Origin: Serratia grimesii NBRC 13537
Lineage (GTDB): Bacteria; Pseudomonadota; Gammaproteobacteria; Enterobacterales; Enterobacteriaceae
Length of the DNA: 64,000 bases
Reading direction: 5' to 3'
Assembly (NCBI RefSeq): GCF_001590905.1
Contig: NZ_BCTT01000016.1
Coordinates: 35,307-99,306, forward strand
Part shown: positions 26,385-37,717 of the stretch, in pieces
Position numbering within the stretch: position 1 is the stretch's first letter
Layout of the letters: each line of letters starts with the position of its first letter
Program-made: the position numbers and the translations under genes
The notes under the pieces: model-generated
Seen by the model: the letters and a program-made list of their open reading frames with translations, nothing else
Told to the model about the DNA's origin: nothing
The model's database searches: none

Positions 26385-27365
26385 ATGAAAACTTCATCGA
26401 TGAAAGTCACACCGGCAAATTTTGCCGGTCTGGGCGCCGGTGCCCTGTTGCTGCTGGTTATGCTCTATCTGTTCACCCGCCACTGGGCAGAGTTCGTCCA
26501 ATACTGCATCAATGCCCAAATCTATATGCACCGCTATCTGGTGCTGTATTTGTTGCAACAGCGCAATCATCAGTACAGCGGTGGAGTAATGCTGGCGTTA
26601 TGCAGCTTTATCTATGGTTTCCTGCATTCTGTCGGCCCTGGCCACGGTAAGTTTGTTATCACCACCTATCTTGCCACTCACCGCAGACAATTGAACGCCA
26701 GTCGACTTATCACTCTGCTCGGCAGCCTGATGCAAGGCGTTGTGGCAATCCTTTTCGTCCTGATACTGGCGGTGGCGCTGAACTTGTCGATGGGTGATTT
26801 GAGCCTGAGCCGTTACTGGCTGGAAAAAGGCAGTGCTCTGTTTATCGCCGCTTTCGGCCTGGTGGTGATCCTGCGTGCCATGGGGTTACGCCGGCGCAAG
26901 CTATCGACATTCAAAACACTGAGGCCGTTAACAGCAACCACGCAGCACAATCCTGAAGACGATTGTGGCTGTGGCCACCGGCATCTGCCTGACGCAACAG
27001 AACTGACGGGAGGCTGTCTCAATGCCCTGTGGCTTATCGTTTCTATCGGTATCCGCCCTTGTAGCGGTGCAATTCTCATATTGGTGTTTGCCAACGCCGT
27101 TGGCATGTTCACCTGGGGCGTGATATCCACCCTCAGTATGGCGCTGGGAACGGCGCTGTCGATCATGATTCTCGCCACGCTGGTACACCATGCACGTGAA
27201 AAATTTATCGCCGCCAACGACCATTTGACAGGTAAACGCCTGGCGCAAGTGTCACGGCTGGCCGTTATTTTAGGCGGTATATTGTTGATTCTGTTCGCAC
27301 TGGTGCTGTTCAATTCGGTCATCCCGGTTAGCGCCAACGGAGACTTTATTGCCGCCGGTTGCTGA
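26385..27365 (+). CDS. NicO-family nickel/cobalt transporter
   Basis: 326 residues from ATG 26385 (MKTSSMKVTPANF); alternative starts at 26340 and 26277 have no better ribosome site. About seven helices. Motif FLHSVGPGHGKF in helix 2 and IGIRPCSGAILILVF later, both typical of NicO/RcnA/UreH-type transporters. The cytoplasmic loop holds DDCGCGHRHLPD, a likely metal-binding cluster. Direction of transport is uncertain; efflux is more usual for this group. Divergent from asr. Confidence 0.8.
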   Translation: MKTSSMKVTPANFAGLGAGALLLLVMLYLFTRHWAEFVQYCINAQIYMHRYLVLYLLQQRNHQYSGGVMLALCSFIYGFLHSVGPGHGKFVITTYLATHRRQLNASRLITLLGSLMQGVVAILFVLILAVALNLSMGDLSLSRYWLEKGSALFIAAFGLVVILRAMGLRRRKLSTFKTLRPLTATTQHNPEDDCGCGHRHLPDATELTGGCLNALWLIVSIGIRPCSGAILILVFANAVGMFTWGVISTLSMALGTALSIMILATLVHHAREKFIAANDHLTGKRLAQVSRLAVILGGILLILFALVLFNSVIPVSANGDFIAAGC

Positions 27366-27488
27366 TGGCATCTATTACGTCGCTATCGGCCGCGAAAACA
27401 GAATTAAATGGCAGTTTTTTCCGTGATCACCCACACAGTTTGAAAAATGGTCTACACTTAATAGACATGTGTCGAAACGGAGAATCGA

Positions 27489-27797
27489 ATGTTTAAGAGA
27501 TCAGAAAAAGTAGAACGCGACATCGATCAAGACGTTACCCTTCTGGCCGATACGCTGGATGAAGTGTTACGGGAATCCGGTGACAAGACCAAAGAGGAAC
27601 TGAAAGAGCTGCACAGTAAGGCAAAAGGTGTATTACGTGATGCCCGTGCGCGCTTCAATGGTTCCAGTAATCTGACACAGCACGCTCGCGATGCCGTCGA
27701 ACAAGCAGATAGCTACGTGCGCGACAAACCTTGGCAGGGCGTAGGAATCGGGGCCGCAGTTGGCATCGTCCTTGGCGTTCTGTTGGCCCGGCGTTAA
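27489..27797 (+). CDS. ygaM: DUF883 ribosome-associated membrane protein YgaM
   Basis: 102 residues. Helical, charged body (about 5-75) and a C-terminal membrane helix (WQGVGIGAAVGIVLGVLLARR), the layout of ElaB/YqjD/YgaM tail-anchored proteins that bind ribosomes in stationary phase. ACGGAGAATCG precedes the ATG. Gene order ygaC...ygaM...nrdH recalls E. coli. Confidence 0.85.
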   Translation: MFKRSEKVERDIDQDVTLLADTLDEVLRESGDKTKEELKELHSKAKGVLRDARARFNGSSNLTQHARDAVEQADSYVRDKPWQGVGIGAAVGIVLGVLLARR

Positions 27798-27836
27798 CAC
27801 CCCTTGCAGTCATAAAGATAAAACAGATGTGCGTCT

Positions 27837-27858
27837 GGCCCGCGGGAAACCGCGGGCC
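27837..27858. terminator. Bidirectional hairpin between ygaM and the MocR gene
   Basis: GGCCCGCGG-GAAA-CCGCGGGCC with a stable tetraloop, then GTTTAATTT. Confidence 0.75.
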
Positions 27859-27860
27859 GT

Positions 27861-29294
27861 TTAATTTCCGCTATTGAATACCGCGGCCAATCTGGCCACT
27901 GCCTGCTCTGCTTCAAGCTGCTGAGTAAAATTGGCAAATCCCATAATTAGACCAGCGTTTGCCGGGCCGGTGATATGCCAATCCGATAATGCCTGTACCG
28001 ACAATCCACGCCGCCAAGCCTCCTCTGCCAAGAGCCGATCCTGCCAATTCTCTGTTAACCGCGCCAGCAACTGAATGCCACCAGCCTGAGATGCTACCGT
28101 CAGGTGCTCAGCCAATTGTTGCTCAAGCGCCTGCGCCAACCACCCACGTCGCTGGCGGTAGATTGGCCGCATCCGTTTCAGATGGCGATAAAAATGTCCC
28201 TGATTGATGAAGTCCGCCACACTGGCCTGCATCAACGGTGGGCAACCACAACCCCGCAGCCGACTGTTGTGACTAAAAGCGTCCATCAGCCCAACAGGCA
28301 CTATCAAATACGCCATGCGTAGTGCCGGAAACAGCGTTTTGCTGAAGGTACCTGCATATAATACCCGCCCCTGACGATCGAGGCTTTTCAATGGCGGTAG
28401 CGGGCGTCCGTGATAGCGCACTTCACTGTCGTAGTCGTCTTCAATGACCCACGCCTTCTTCTGCTGTGCCCATGCCAGCAATTCCATACGTCTCGCCAGA
28501 CTGAGTGATACCCCTAGCGGGCTTTGGTGAGTCGGCGTCAGCACTGCCATGCTTGCCTGAGGTGCCCTGGCTATGCCGACAGCAACGTTCATGCCCTGCT
28601 CATCAACCGGAACCGCCACTGGCCTCATGCCAGCAGCTTGAAACAGCGGTAGCGTCACCGGATAGCCCGGATCTTCCAGCCAGACCTGATCGTCCGGCTT
28701 AAGCAGGGTACCGATCACCAGATCCAGCAGCGCCTGATACCCGGCACAGATGAAGACCTGCTCTGGACGGCAACTGATGCCACGTGAAAGTTGCAAATAA
28801 TTGACTATCGCCGCACGGAGTTCAGGCAAACCCTGCATTGACGGATGCGCCAGCGAAGCCAGCGGACTGGTGCGTAATTGGCGACCGACAATCCGCTGCC
28901 ATAGCGCACGCGGAAAGACATCCAGCGCCGGTAACCCCAACTGAAACGGCTGGGTAGCCCCATTGGGATGTAACGGATTCGCCGTCACTGCCGGTAAAGG
29001 TTCAGTCGTCAATGTTGCACGCACAGGTAGGTTCTGCACCTGTGGCGAAACATAGGTACCCGCCTGCCCCCGGCTTTGCAGAAATCCCTCAGCGATCAGC
29101 TGACCATACGCGCTTTCCACCGTGGCGCGCGCCACACTCAAATCGCTCGCCAGCCCACGAACCGAGGGCAACCGACTGCCTGCTTGCAAGGTTCCCTGCG
29201 TAATGGCGTCTTTAATTCTCAGATAGATTTGCCGGTACAAAGGATCAGCAAGCTGGCTGTCCAGCTGCAAGGAGGAAAGAAATTGACGCATCAT
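27861..29294 (-). CDS. MocR-type regulator (GntR helix-turn-helix fused to aminotransferase)
   Basis: 477 residues. N-terminal GntR winged helix (about 18-85, SRLPSVRGLASDLSVARATVESAYGQL) joined to a fold-type I aminotransferase. The PLP-binding stretch reads VLYAGTFSKTLFPALRMAYL with the Schiff-base lysine in SK. Such proteins use PLP to sense metabolites. Divergent from the CMD gene at 29391; two ATGGCC repeats 24 bp apart at 29293 and 29317 may be binding sites. Confidence 0.88.
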   Translation of the reverse strand: MMRQFLSSLQLDSQLADPLYRQIYLRIKDAITQGTLQAGSRLPSVRGLASDLSVARATVESAYGQLIAEGFLQSRGQAGTYVSPQVQNLPVRATLTTEPLPAVTANPLHPNGATQPFQLGLPALDVFPRALWQRIVGRQLRTSPLASLAHPSMQGLPELRAAIVNYLQLSRGISCRPEQVFICAGYQALLDLVIGTLLKPDDQVWLEDPGYPVTLPLFQAAGMRPVAVPVDEQGMNVAVGIARAPQASMAVLTPTHQSPLGVSLSLARRMELLAWAQQKKAWVIEDDYDSEVRYHGRPLPPLKSLDRQGRVLYAGTFSKTLFPALRMAYLIVPVGLMDAFSHNSRLRGCGCPPLMQASVADFINQGHFYRHLKRMRPIYRQRRGWLAQALEQQLAEHLTVASQAGGIQLLARLTENWQDRLLAEEAWRRGLSVQALSDWHITGPANAGLIMGFANFTQQLEAEQAVARLAAVFNSGN

Positions 29295-29390
29295 GGCCTG
29301 ATTAAATAATCATTTTATGGCCCTATAGCATAGTCCATATTGCCGTTAAAGTAGCGCCATGATTCTGCTACTCGCTAACCGAGGTTGACC

Positions 29391-29822
29391 ATGATTAAGC
29401 AACGCTTGAACTATTCCGAACTCTCTCCCACACCTTACAAAGGCATGGTGAACGCCCTGATGGCGCTGGAAAAAGGTGCACTGGACAAGACAACCATTGA
29501 ACTGATGTTTATGCGCGTGTCGCAGATCAACGGCTGTGCCTACTGCCTGGATATGCATGGCAAAGCCCTGCGTGAAAATGGTGTTAGTAACGCCAAACTC
29601 GATACATTGGCTGGCTGGCGTGTCAGTCATGAATTCAGCGCACGCGAATGCGCAGCGCTGGAATGGGCAGAATCCGTCACGCTGATCGCCGCGACCGGCG
29701 CACCAGACAGTGCATTTGAAGCGCTAAAAGCGCATTTCAGCGACGCCGAAATTGCCGATTTGACCTTCGCCATCAGCATCATGAATGCCTTTAACCGCCT
29801 GGCCGTCAGCATGCGTCAGTGA
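29391..29822 (+). CDS. Carboxymuconolactone decarboxylase/AhpD-like protein
   Basis: 143 residues from ATG 29391, GAGGT upstream; a TTG two codons before is possible. The CMD core with active-site CAYCLDMH (CxxCxxxH) matches AhpD-type reductases acting with peroxiredoxins, or detoxification oxidoreductases. Divergent MocR gene is its likely regulator, a common pairing in gammaproteobacteria. Terminator-like hairpin CCCCTC/GAGGGG at 29836-29856. Confidence 0.87.
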   Translation: MIKQRLNYSELSPTPYKGMVNALMALEKGALDKTTIELMFMRVSQINGCAYCLDMHGKALRENGVSNAKLDTLAGWRVSHEFSARECAALEWAESVTLIAATGAPDSAFEALKAHFSDAEIADLTFAISIMNAFNRLAVSMRQ

Positions 29823-29835
29823 TAAAAGTGCACCT

Positions 29836-29860
29836 CCCCTCTCGCTTCGTGAGGGGTTTA
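29836..29860 (+). terminator. Terminator after the CMD gene
   Basis: CCCCTC-TCGCTTCGT-GAGGGG followed by TTTAT. The 29861-30094 gap beyond contains the NrdR box pair and no gene. Confidence 0.6.
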
Positions 29861-29939
29861 TCGTCGATAACCGCCTGCAAAAAATTTTTCCTCACCGTAT
29901 TTCCAGCCCCAGTGCGGCCTCCGCGCAAACCTCACCAAA

Positions 29940-29986
29940 ACACCATATATAGCGTGGTTGATAAATTAAATATCTACATATAGTAT
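29940..29986 (+). promoter_or_regulatory. Pair of NrdR boxes upstream of nrdHIEF
   Basis: Cores CCATATATAG (29943-29952) and CTACATATAG (29974-29983) match the NrdR consensus CwATATaTwG with one change each, 31 bp apart, three helical turns. This is the classic tandem arrangement for NrdR repression of reductase operons. Confidence 0.8.
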
Positions 29987-30103
29987 TTAATCCATCAACC
30001 GCAGGGAACATGTAGCGGTCGATAACGCCGTCAGAAACGCCGTTCAATGCTCCGTTATCTGACCTGTCCGCCTTTCCTTCAACACAAAAGGTAAATGCGA
30101 ATC

Positions 30104-30340
30104 ATGAGCATTATTATTTACAGTAAACCGGACTGTGTCCAGTGCAATGCCACCTATCGCGCATTTGATAAACAAGGGATTGGTTATCAGGTGATCGACC
30201 TCACTCAAGATCAACAGGCGCTGAGCCATGTGAAATCCCTTGGCTACCAGCAGGTTCCGGTGATTATTGCCGGTGACGATCATTGGTCCGGTTTCCGGCC
30301 CGATAAAATTGGCGCGCTGGCTCACGCCCTTGCGTCCTGA
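30104..30340 (+). CDS. nrdH: Glutaredoxin-like NrdH redoxin
   Basis: 78 residues from ATG 30104. Supplies electrons to NrdE. Active site CVQC (DCVQC) and the WSGFRPDKI ending typical of NrdH. An ATG at 30095 adds three residues (MRI) and lies close to AAAGG; which is used is unclear. First gene of nrdHIEF with 8 bp to nrdI. Confidence 0.93.
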   Translation: MSIIIYSKPDCVQCNATYRAFDKQGIGYQVIDLTQDQQALSHVKSLGYQQVPVIIAGDDHWSGFRPDKIGALAHALAS

Positions 30341-30348
30341 GGCCAGCC

Positions 30349-30734
30349 ATGAACCCGCTGGTCTACTTCTCCAGCAGTTCGGAGAACACCCACAGGTTCG
30401 TTGAAAAATTGGGACTACCGGCGATGCGCATACCGATCGCCGGTGCCCGCAGCAAACTGCTGATGGAAACACCCTATATTCTGATTGTGCCCAGCTATGG
30501 CGGCGGTAGCGCCGTGGGAGCCGTACCAATCCAGGTGATCCGCTTTCTCAACGATCCACAGAATCGCGCTTTCCTGCGCGGCGTCATTGCCGCAGGGAAT
30601 ACCAACTTCGGTGCAGCGTACGGCATTGCCGGCGACATCATCGCCAAGAAATGTCAGGTGCCTTTTCTCTATCGTTTTGAGCTGCTCGGTACCACACAAG
30701 ACGTTGCAAACGTTCGACAGGGAGTAACTGTATT

Positions 30735-30753
<19 letters not shown>
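30349..30753 (+). CDS. nrdI: Flavodoxin-like NrdI
   Basis: 134 residues. FMN-binding fold: [18 protein letters not shown] phosphate loop and [12 protein letters not shown]. Delivers oxidant to form the Mn(III)2-tyrosyl radical cofactor of NrdF. nrdE starts inside its 3' end (19-bp overlap). Confidence 0.95.
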
Positions 30754-33859
<3,106 letters not shown>

Positions 33860-33870
33860 GGGTAATTATC

Positions 33871-33900
33871 GCGATATCGTCCTAATGAGGGCGGTATCGC
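33871..33900 (+). terminator. Imperfect hairpin after nrdF
   Basis: GCGATATCGTCCT and AGGGCGGTATCGC arms around AATG, two mismatched (G-T) pairs. No T run; stops nrd transcription or stabilises its 3' end. Lies between convergent nrdF and toxin gene. Confidence 0.5.
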
Positions 33901-33904
33901 AACA

Positions 33905-34192
33905 TTAATAACCAAGCTCTTTCTGACTTCGGATGGCCAGAATAAATGCCGTATCAATATCAGGAATGTATTTGTAAAGAGCCAAATATCCATGAGTTTG
34001 CTGACCAATGATCAACTCACGCTTTCCTGACCCAAGCGGCCGACCAATTAGCGGATTATGTTCCAGTACTGCAATAGCCTGGATAATTTCCTCAATTCGC
34101 CGTCCTGAGTCTGCAACCTCATAATGTGCCAAATGGACGAGAATACGCTCAATATCATCCCTGACCTCTGGCGCCAACTCGACTTTTGTCAT
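33905..34192 (-). CDS. RelE/ParE-family toxin
   Basis: 95 residues. RelE/ParE fold: N-terminal helix DDIERILVHLAHYE, then GRRIEEIIQAIAVLEHNPLIGRPL, the typical ParE helix hairpin and loop, and C-terminal strands YLALYKYIPDIDTAFILAIRSQKELGY. Start overlaps the antitoxin stop by one base (TAATG). With the upstream ribbon-helix-helix antitoxin it forms a type II system; ParE-like members poison gyrase and RelE-like members cleave mRNA, not resolvable here. Confidence 0.85.
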   Translation of the reverse strand: MTKVELAPEVRDDIERILVHLAHYEVADSGRRIEEIIQAIAVLEHNPLIGRPLGSGKRELIIGQQTHGYLALYKYIPDIDTAFILAIRSQKELGY

Positions 34193-34479
34193 TAGTCCCC
34201 CAGCTTTTTAACAGAAGGTTTGGCTGCAGCAGTGTCCCCTGCTACATAACTTTCCAGATAGCTACGCATATCGCTCCAGGGAATAGTTTCCCCCGTAGCA
34301 ACAATGTTGGCATAACGTTTTTCCGCTTCCTCTTCAAAATTACGCCGCAATTCTTCCTGCTGAGTTTTCTCGGCAATAGCCTGCAGAATAAAGCTGTGTG
34401 AAGTCACGCCGGCTTGCTCTGCTACGGCCGCAACTCGGGCTTTAAGTTCTTCTGGTATACGGATGGTGGTAGTCGGCAT
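34192..34479 (-). CDS. Ribbon-helix-helix antitoxin
   Basis: 95 residues from ATG 34479 (MPTTTIRIPEELKARV). N-terminal RHH DNA-binding domain (about 2-45: TTTIRIPEELKARVAAVAEQ, SHSFILQAIAE) and an acidic, flexible C-terminal part to neutralise the toxin. Autoregulation is expected through the palindrome at 34511-34530. Confidence 0.87.
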   Translation of the reverse strand: MPTTTIRIPEELKARVAAVAEQAGVTSHSFILQAIAEKTQQEELRRNFEEEAEKRYANIVATGETIPWSDMRSYLESYVAGDTAAAKPSVKKLGD

Positions 34480-34510
34480 AATCAACAAACCTCGACACAG
34501 ACAAAGCGAA

Positions 34511-34530
34511 TGTAGCTCAATTGTGCTACA
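34511..34530 (-). promoter_or_regulatory. Operator of the toxin-antitoxin operon
   Basis: TGTAGC-TCAATTGT-GCTACA, perfect 6-bp arms with near-palindromic centre, 32 bp before the antitoxin start. RHH antitoxins bind such sites. Confidence 0.7.
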
Positions 34531-34557
34531 TCAACATTGATTACTCAACAGTATTGT

Positions 34558-34779
34558 TCATTTAATCGCCACAGCACGCTGCCGGATGCGTTGCCAGATG
34601 GCCCGCTTTTCATCGTCATCGGCGCTCGACCAGGCGGCGATTTCATCCAGCGTGCGCCAACAGCCGCGGCACTGCGCTTTCTCGGTGTCGATCTGGCAAA
34701 CATTATTACAGGGTGAACGGACGCCATCGTCAATCTGGCTGCCCGCCTTCCTTCTTCTACTACTACTACGGCCTACCAT
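34558..34779 (-). CDS. DUF1289 protein
   Basis: 73 residues. Cys pattern CNNVCQIDTEKAQCRGC in the family core (four cysteines), followed by RTLDEIAAWSSADDDEKRAIW, the DUF1289 signature. A basic N-terminus (RSSSRRRK) is outside the family core, so the start could be further in. Probable metal/iron-sulfur binding; role unknown. Separate transcript from the toxin operon. Confidence 0.85.
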   Translation of the reverse strand: MVGRSSSRRRKAGSQIDDGVRSPCNNVCQIDTEKAQCRGCWRTLDEIAAWSSADDDEKRAIWQRIRQRAVAIK

Positions 34780-34851
34780 TAAACGCTTCCTCGCGGTGGA
34801 TTTCCCGCTACAGGATACCTGATCCCGCTGCGGAAAAACCGGTCGAAAGCA

Positions 34852-35592
34852 TCAGATAATGCCACCATTGGCACGCAGGGTTTGGCCGTTGATCCAGGCA
34901 CCGTCGGCACCGGCCAAAAATGACACTGCCGCCGCAATATCCTGTGGCTGGCCCAGGCGCTCTAGCGGTGCCATTTTTGCCAGGCGCTCTATCAGTTCCG
35001 GCGTTTTACCGTCCAGAAATAACCCGGTAGCCGTTGGCCCCGGCGCGATGGCATTCACCGTGATATTACGACCACGAAGCTCTTTCGCCAGCACGCTGGT
35101 CAACGCCTCGACCGCAGCCTTCGTGGCAGCATACATGCCATAGCTCGGCTGCAACAACCCAACAACACTGGAAGAAAAGTTGATGATACGTCCGTTGTCG
35201 CGCAGGCGTTTCGCCGCTTCACGCAGGGTATTGAACGTACCTTTCAGATTGATATCAATCAGCCTGTCAGCCTCGGCATCGCCCATTTCAGCAACTGGCG
35301 CCAATGCAATCACCCCTGCGTTATTCACCAGAATATCGACGCCGCCAAACGCCTGCTCCGCTCGATCAAACAGTTGGGCAACGGCCATGGCATCACTGAC
35401 GTCTGCTTTGGCGCTCAGCGCGCGGCCGCCGTTTTGTTCAATTTTACGCACAAGTTGATCTGCCAAGGCCTGATTACCCGAATAATTGACGATCACGGTA
35501 AAACCATCGGCAGCCAGGCGTTCAGCAATGGCCGCACCGATGCCACGTGATGCGCCGGTTACGATAGCAACGTGTTGTGAAGTGGTGTTCAT
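34852..35592 (-). CDS. Short-chain dehydrogenase/reductase
   Basis: 246 residues from ATG 35592, GAGGAGAG upstream. Rossmann motif TGASRGIG (about 12-19), NNAG (about 87-90), catalytic Ser in INFSSSVVG and YGMYAATK (Tyr-x3-Lys). NADPH preference is suggested by the Asn-rich VNYSGN after the second strand. Divergent from a LysR gene at 35716, with operator-like palindromes between. Substrate unknown. Confidence 0.88.
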   Translation of the reverse strand: MNTTSQHVAIVTGASRGIGAAIAERLAADGFTVIVNYSGNQALADQLVRKIEQNGGRALSAKADVSDAMAVAQLFDRAEQAFGGVDILVNNAGVIALAPVAEMGDAEADRLIDINLKGTFNTLREAAKRLRDNGRIINFSSSVVGLLQPSYGMYAATKAAVEALTSVLAKELRGRNITVNAIAPGPTATGLFLDGKTPELIERLAKMAPLERLGQPQDIAAAVSFLAGADGAWINGQTLRANGGII

Positions 35593-35652
35593 TTGATCTC
35601 TCCTCGTCAGGTATGCGCCTGCGCCTTGCTGGCGTGAGATCATCATGCACCT

Positions 35653-35698
35653 TTCGCGATAGCGAATAATCCCCTACTCTTCGTTATCACTATCCGAA
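35653..35698. promoter_or_regulatory. Operator-like palindromes between SDR and LysR genes
   Basis: TTCGC-GATA-GCGAA at 35653-35666, TTCGTTATC...TATCCGAA at 35680-35698, plus TTTAGCGAA just before the LysR ATG. Repeated TTCG/CGAA dyads in a divergent intergenic space point to LysR binding. Confidence 0.6.
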
Positions 35699-35715
35699 TT
35701 TAGCGAACAATACTT

Positions 35716-36609
35716 ATGGACAGGATTGACGCCATGCGCCTGTTCACCCGCGTGGTGGAACAAAGCAGTTTTACGCAGGCGGCACAGGATCTGGGCCTGC
35801 CGCGATCAACGGTGACCGATGCGATCAAGCAACTGGAGGCCAGGTTGCAGGTGCGGTTGCTGCAACGCACCACTCGCCACGTCAGCCCAACGCTGGATGG
35901 CGAGGCCTACTATCAGCGCTGCCTGACCATTCTGGCGGATATCGAAGATGCCGAAATGGCCTTTGCCGGTGCCAAGCCGCGCGGTCTACTGCGCATCGAT
36001 GTCCACGGCACGTTAGCACGCCATTTTCTATTGCCGGAGTTACCCGATTTTCTGGCGCGAAATCCAGATATCGAATTGTTCATGAGCGAAGGTGATCGGC
36101 TGGTGGATCCCGTGCGTGAGGGTATCGACTGCGTGGTGCGCGTCGGCAGGCTGAAAGACAGCGATATGGTGGCACGTCGGTTGGGTGAACTTGATGAAGT
36201 GACCTGCGCAGCGCCTGACTATCTGCAGCGCTTCGGTACGCCACTTAGCCTCGACGAACTTGACGGGCACCGCATGGTAGGTTTCCGCTCTTCGGCCAGC
36301 GGCACAATAATGCCCCTGGAGTTTAATGTCGCGGGACAATCACACCAGGTAACCCTGCCCTGCACCGTGTCGGTTAGTGCAGCCGAAAGCCTGGTCGCTG
36401 CTGCACAAATGGGGCTGGGGATTATCCAGGTACCGCGCTATCACCTGCGCGACAGTCTGGACAACGGCAGCCTGTTACCACTGTTGCCACAATTCCCGTC
36501 CACACCAATGCCGGTGTCACTGCTGTATCCCCGTAACCGCCAACTGTCGCCCCGTGTTCGGGTATTTATCGACTGGTTCAGCAAGGCATTTGCCGCCCGC
36601 AACGGTTGA
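35716..36609 (+). CDS. LysR-family transcriptional regulator
   Basis: 297 residues. HTH about 18-38 (SSFTQAAQDLGLPRSTVTDAIKQLE), effector domain of the CrgA-like kind (GLLRIDVHGTLARHFLLPELPDFLARNP). Divergent SDR is the likely target, in the common pattern of a LysR regulating an adjacent oxidoreductase. Convergent MBL gene ends 27 bp away with a GC hairpin between. Confidence 0.88.
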   Translation: MDRIDAMRLFTRVVEQSSFTQAAQDLGLPRSTVTDAIKQLEARLQVRLLQRTTRHVSPTLDGEAYYQRCLTILADIEDAEMAFAGAKPRGLLRIDVHGTLARHFLLPELPDFLARNPDIELFMSEGDRLVDPVREGIDCVVRVGRLKDSDMVARRLGELDEVTCAAPDYLQRFGTPLSLDELDGHRMVGFRSSASGTIMPLEFNVAGQSHQVTLPCTVSVSAAESLVAAAQMGLGIIQVPRYHLRDSLDNGSLLPLLPQFPSTPMPVSLLYPRNRQLSPRVRVFIDWFSKAFAARNG

Positions 36610-36611
36610 AA

Positions 36612-36629
36612 GCCGCCCAGCGGGGCGGC
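36612..36629. terminator. GC hairpin between LysR and MBL-hydrolase genes
   Basis: GCCGCCC-AGC-GGGGCGGC, between convergent stops. Confidence 0.55.
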
Positions 36630-36636
36630 CTGCAAT

Positions 36637-37581
36637 TTACATAGCACCGTAGTCCAGCGGTATCCAACCGTATCCGTCGCCTTGTTTATTGAGATAGCCT
36701 AACCCCGGAAATGACAGATGTGCTCCGCCCACCAGCTCACTCTTTTTGGCGCTATCACCAAAGACTCGCAGCCGCTGAGTGACTGCGGCTTTCGCATCGC
36801 TGTCAAAGCGTATGGCAACACGCGGGTGAGGAAGCTGCACTGCCGCAACATGGATCAGATCGCCAATCACCAGCAACTTTTTACCTTCGCTCTCGACCAG
36901 ATAAATGCTGTGACCCGGCGTATGGCCGTGGGCCGCGAATGCTGTGATCCCCTGAGACAACTCACCGTCACTGTTGAAAGGTTTAAAGTGCACAGCGGCC
37001 TGATAAGGCTTTATCGCCGCCATCGCTCTTTCGAACGACGCCTTGTCTTCGGCCTTCGCCTGCTTCAATCGGCTCTCGCTCAGCCAAAAATCGGCATCCT
37101 GCTGACTGGCTCGCACCACTGCATTCGGGAACATCGCCTCGCCGTTTTGCGTGAGGCCACCGAGATGGTCCGGGTGCATATGCGTCAGATAAATTTCGTC
37201 AACCTGCTGCGGCTGGTAGCCGGCAGCTTTCAGATTGGAGATCAACTTGCCCAATCCGTCCCCCAGCAACTTGCCGGCGCCGGTATCTATCAGGATCAAC
37301 TTGCTGCCGGTGTTGATCAGGTAGGCATTAACCGAGGTGACTACAGGTAGACTTTGATGATGCTCGACCAACGCGGTTTCGATCTGTTTTGGTGAGCTGT
37401 TCAACAGCAATTTATCCGCCGGTAAACGAATGATGCCATCGGACAACACGGTGATTTCGTAACTGCCCAGCATAATGCGATAGAAGCCTGGCGATGGGCT
37501 TTTCACCTGTGGCGCGGCAGCAGAAACGTGCAGCGACATGACAGCCAACGCAGCACCCAGCAGGTAGTTTTTCCAGAACAT
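36637..37581 (-). CDS. Periplasmic metallo-beta-lactamase-fold hydrolase
   Basis: 314 residues. Signal peptide about 1-21 (cleaved in VSAAAP). Zinc motif THMHPDH (His134, His136, Asp138, His139) and later HGHTPGHS and VIGDLIH give a full di-zinc site. Resembles AttM/AidC-like lactonases and other exported MBL hydrolases; lactonase, quorum quenching or ester hydrolysis are all possible. Stands between LysR and the CitS-like gene. Confidence 0.85.
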   Translation of the reverse strand: MFWKNYLLGAALAVMSLHVSAAAPQVKSPSPGFYRIMLGSYEITVLSDGIIRLPADKLLLNSSPKQIETALVEHHQSLPVVTSVNAYLINTGSKLILIDTGAGKLLGDGLGKLISNLKAAGYQPQQVDEIYLTHMHPDHLGGLTQNGEAMFPNAVVRASQQDADFWLSESRLKQAKAEDKASFERAMAAIKPYQAAVHFKPFNSDGELSQGITAFAAHGHTPGHSIYLVESEGKKLLVIGDLIHVAAVQLPHPRVAIRFDSDAKAAVTQRLRVFGDSAKKSELVGGAHLSFPGLGYLNKQGDGYGWIPLDYGAM

Positions 37582-37661
37582 AATGACTCCTTATTGTAAA
37601 TTCAGCAGCGCTAAGTATTAACGCAAAACACTGAGCCTGCCCGCCGGGTCAATACGCAGGC

Positions 37662-37686
37662 AAAAAAATCCCCGCGGGGGCGGGGA
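37662..37686 (-). terminator. Terminator of the CitS-like gene
   Basis: TCCCCGC-GGG-GGCGGGGA followed on the minus strand by seven Ts. Confidence 0.85.
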
Positions 37687-37717
37687 AAGGCAAAGAAAAC
37701 GAAGGTCTTTTTTTAAG

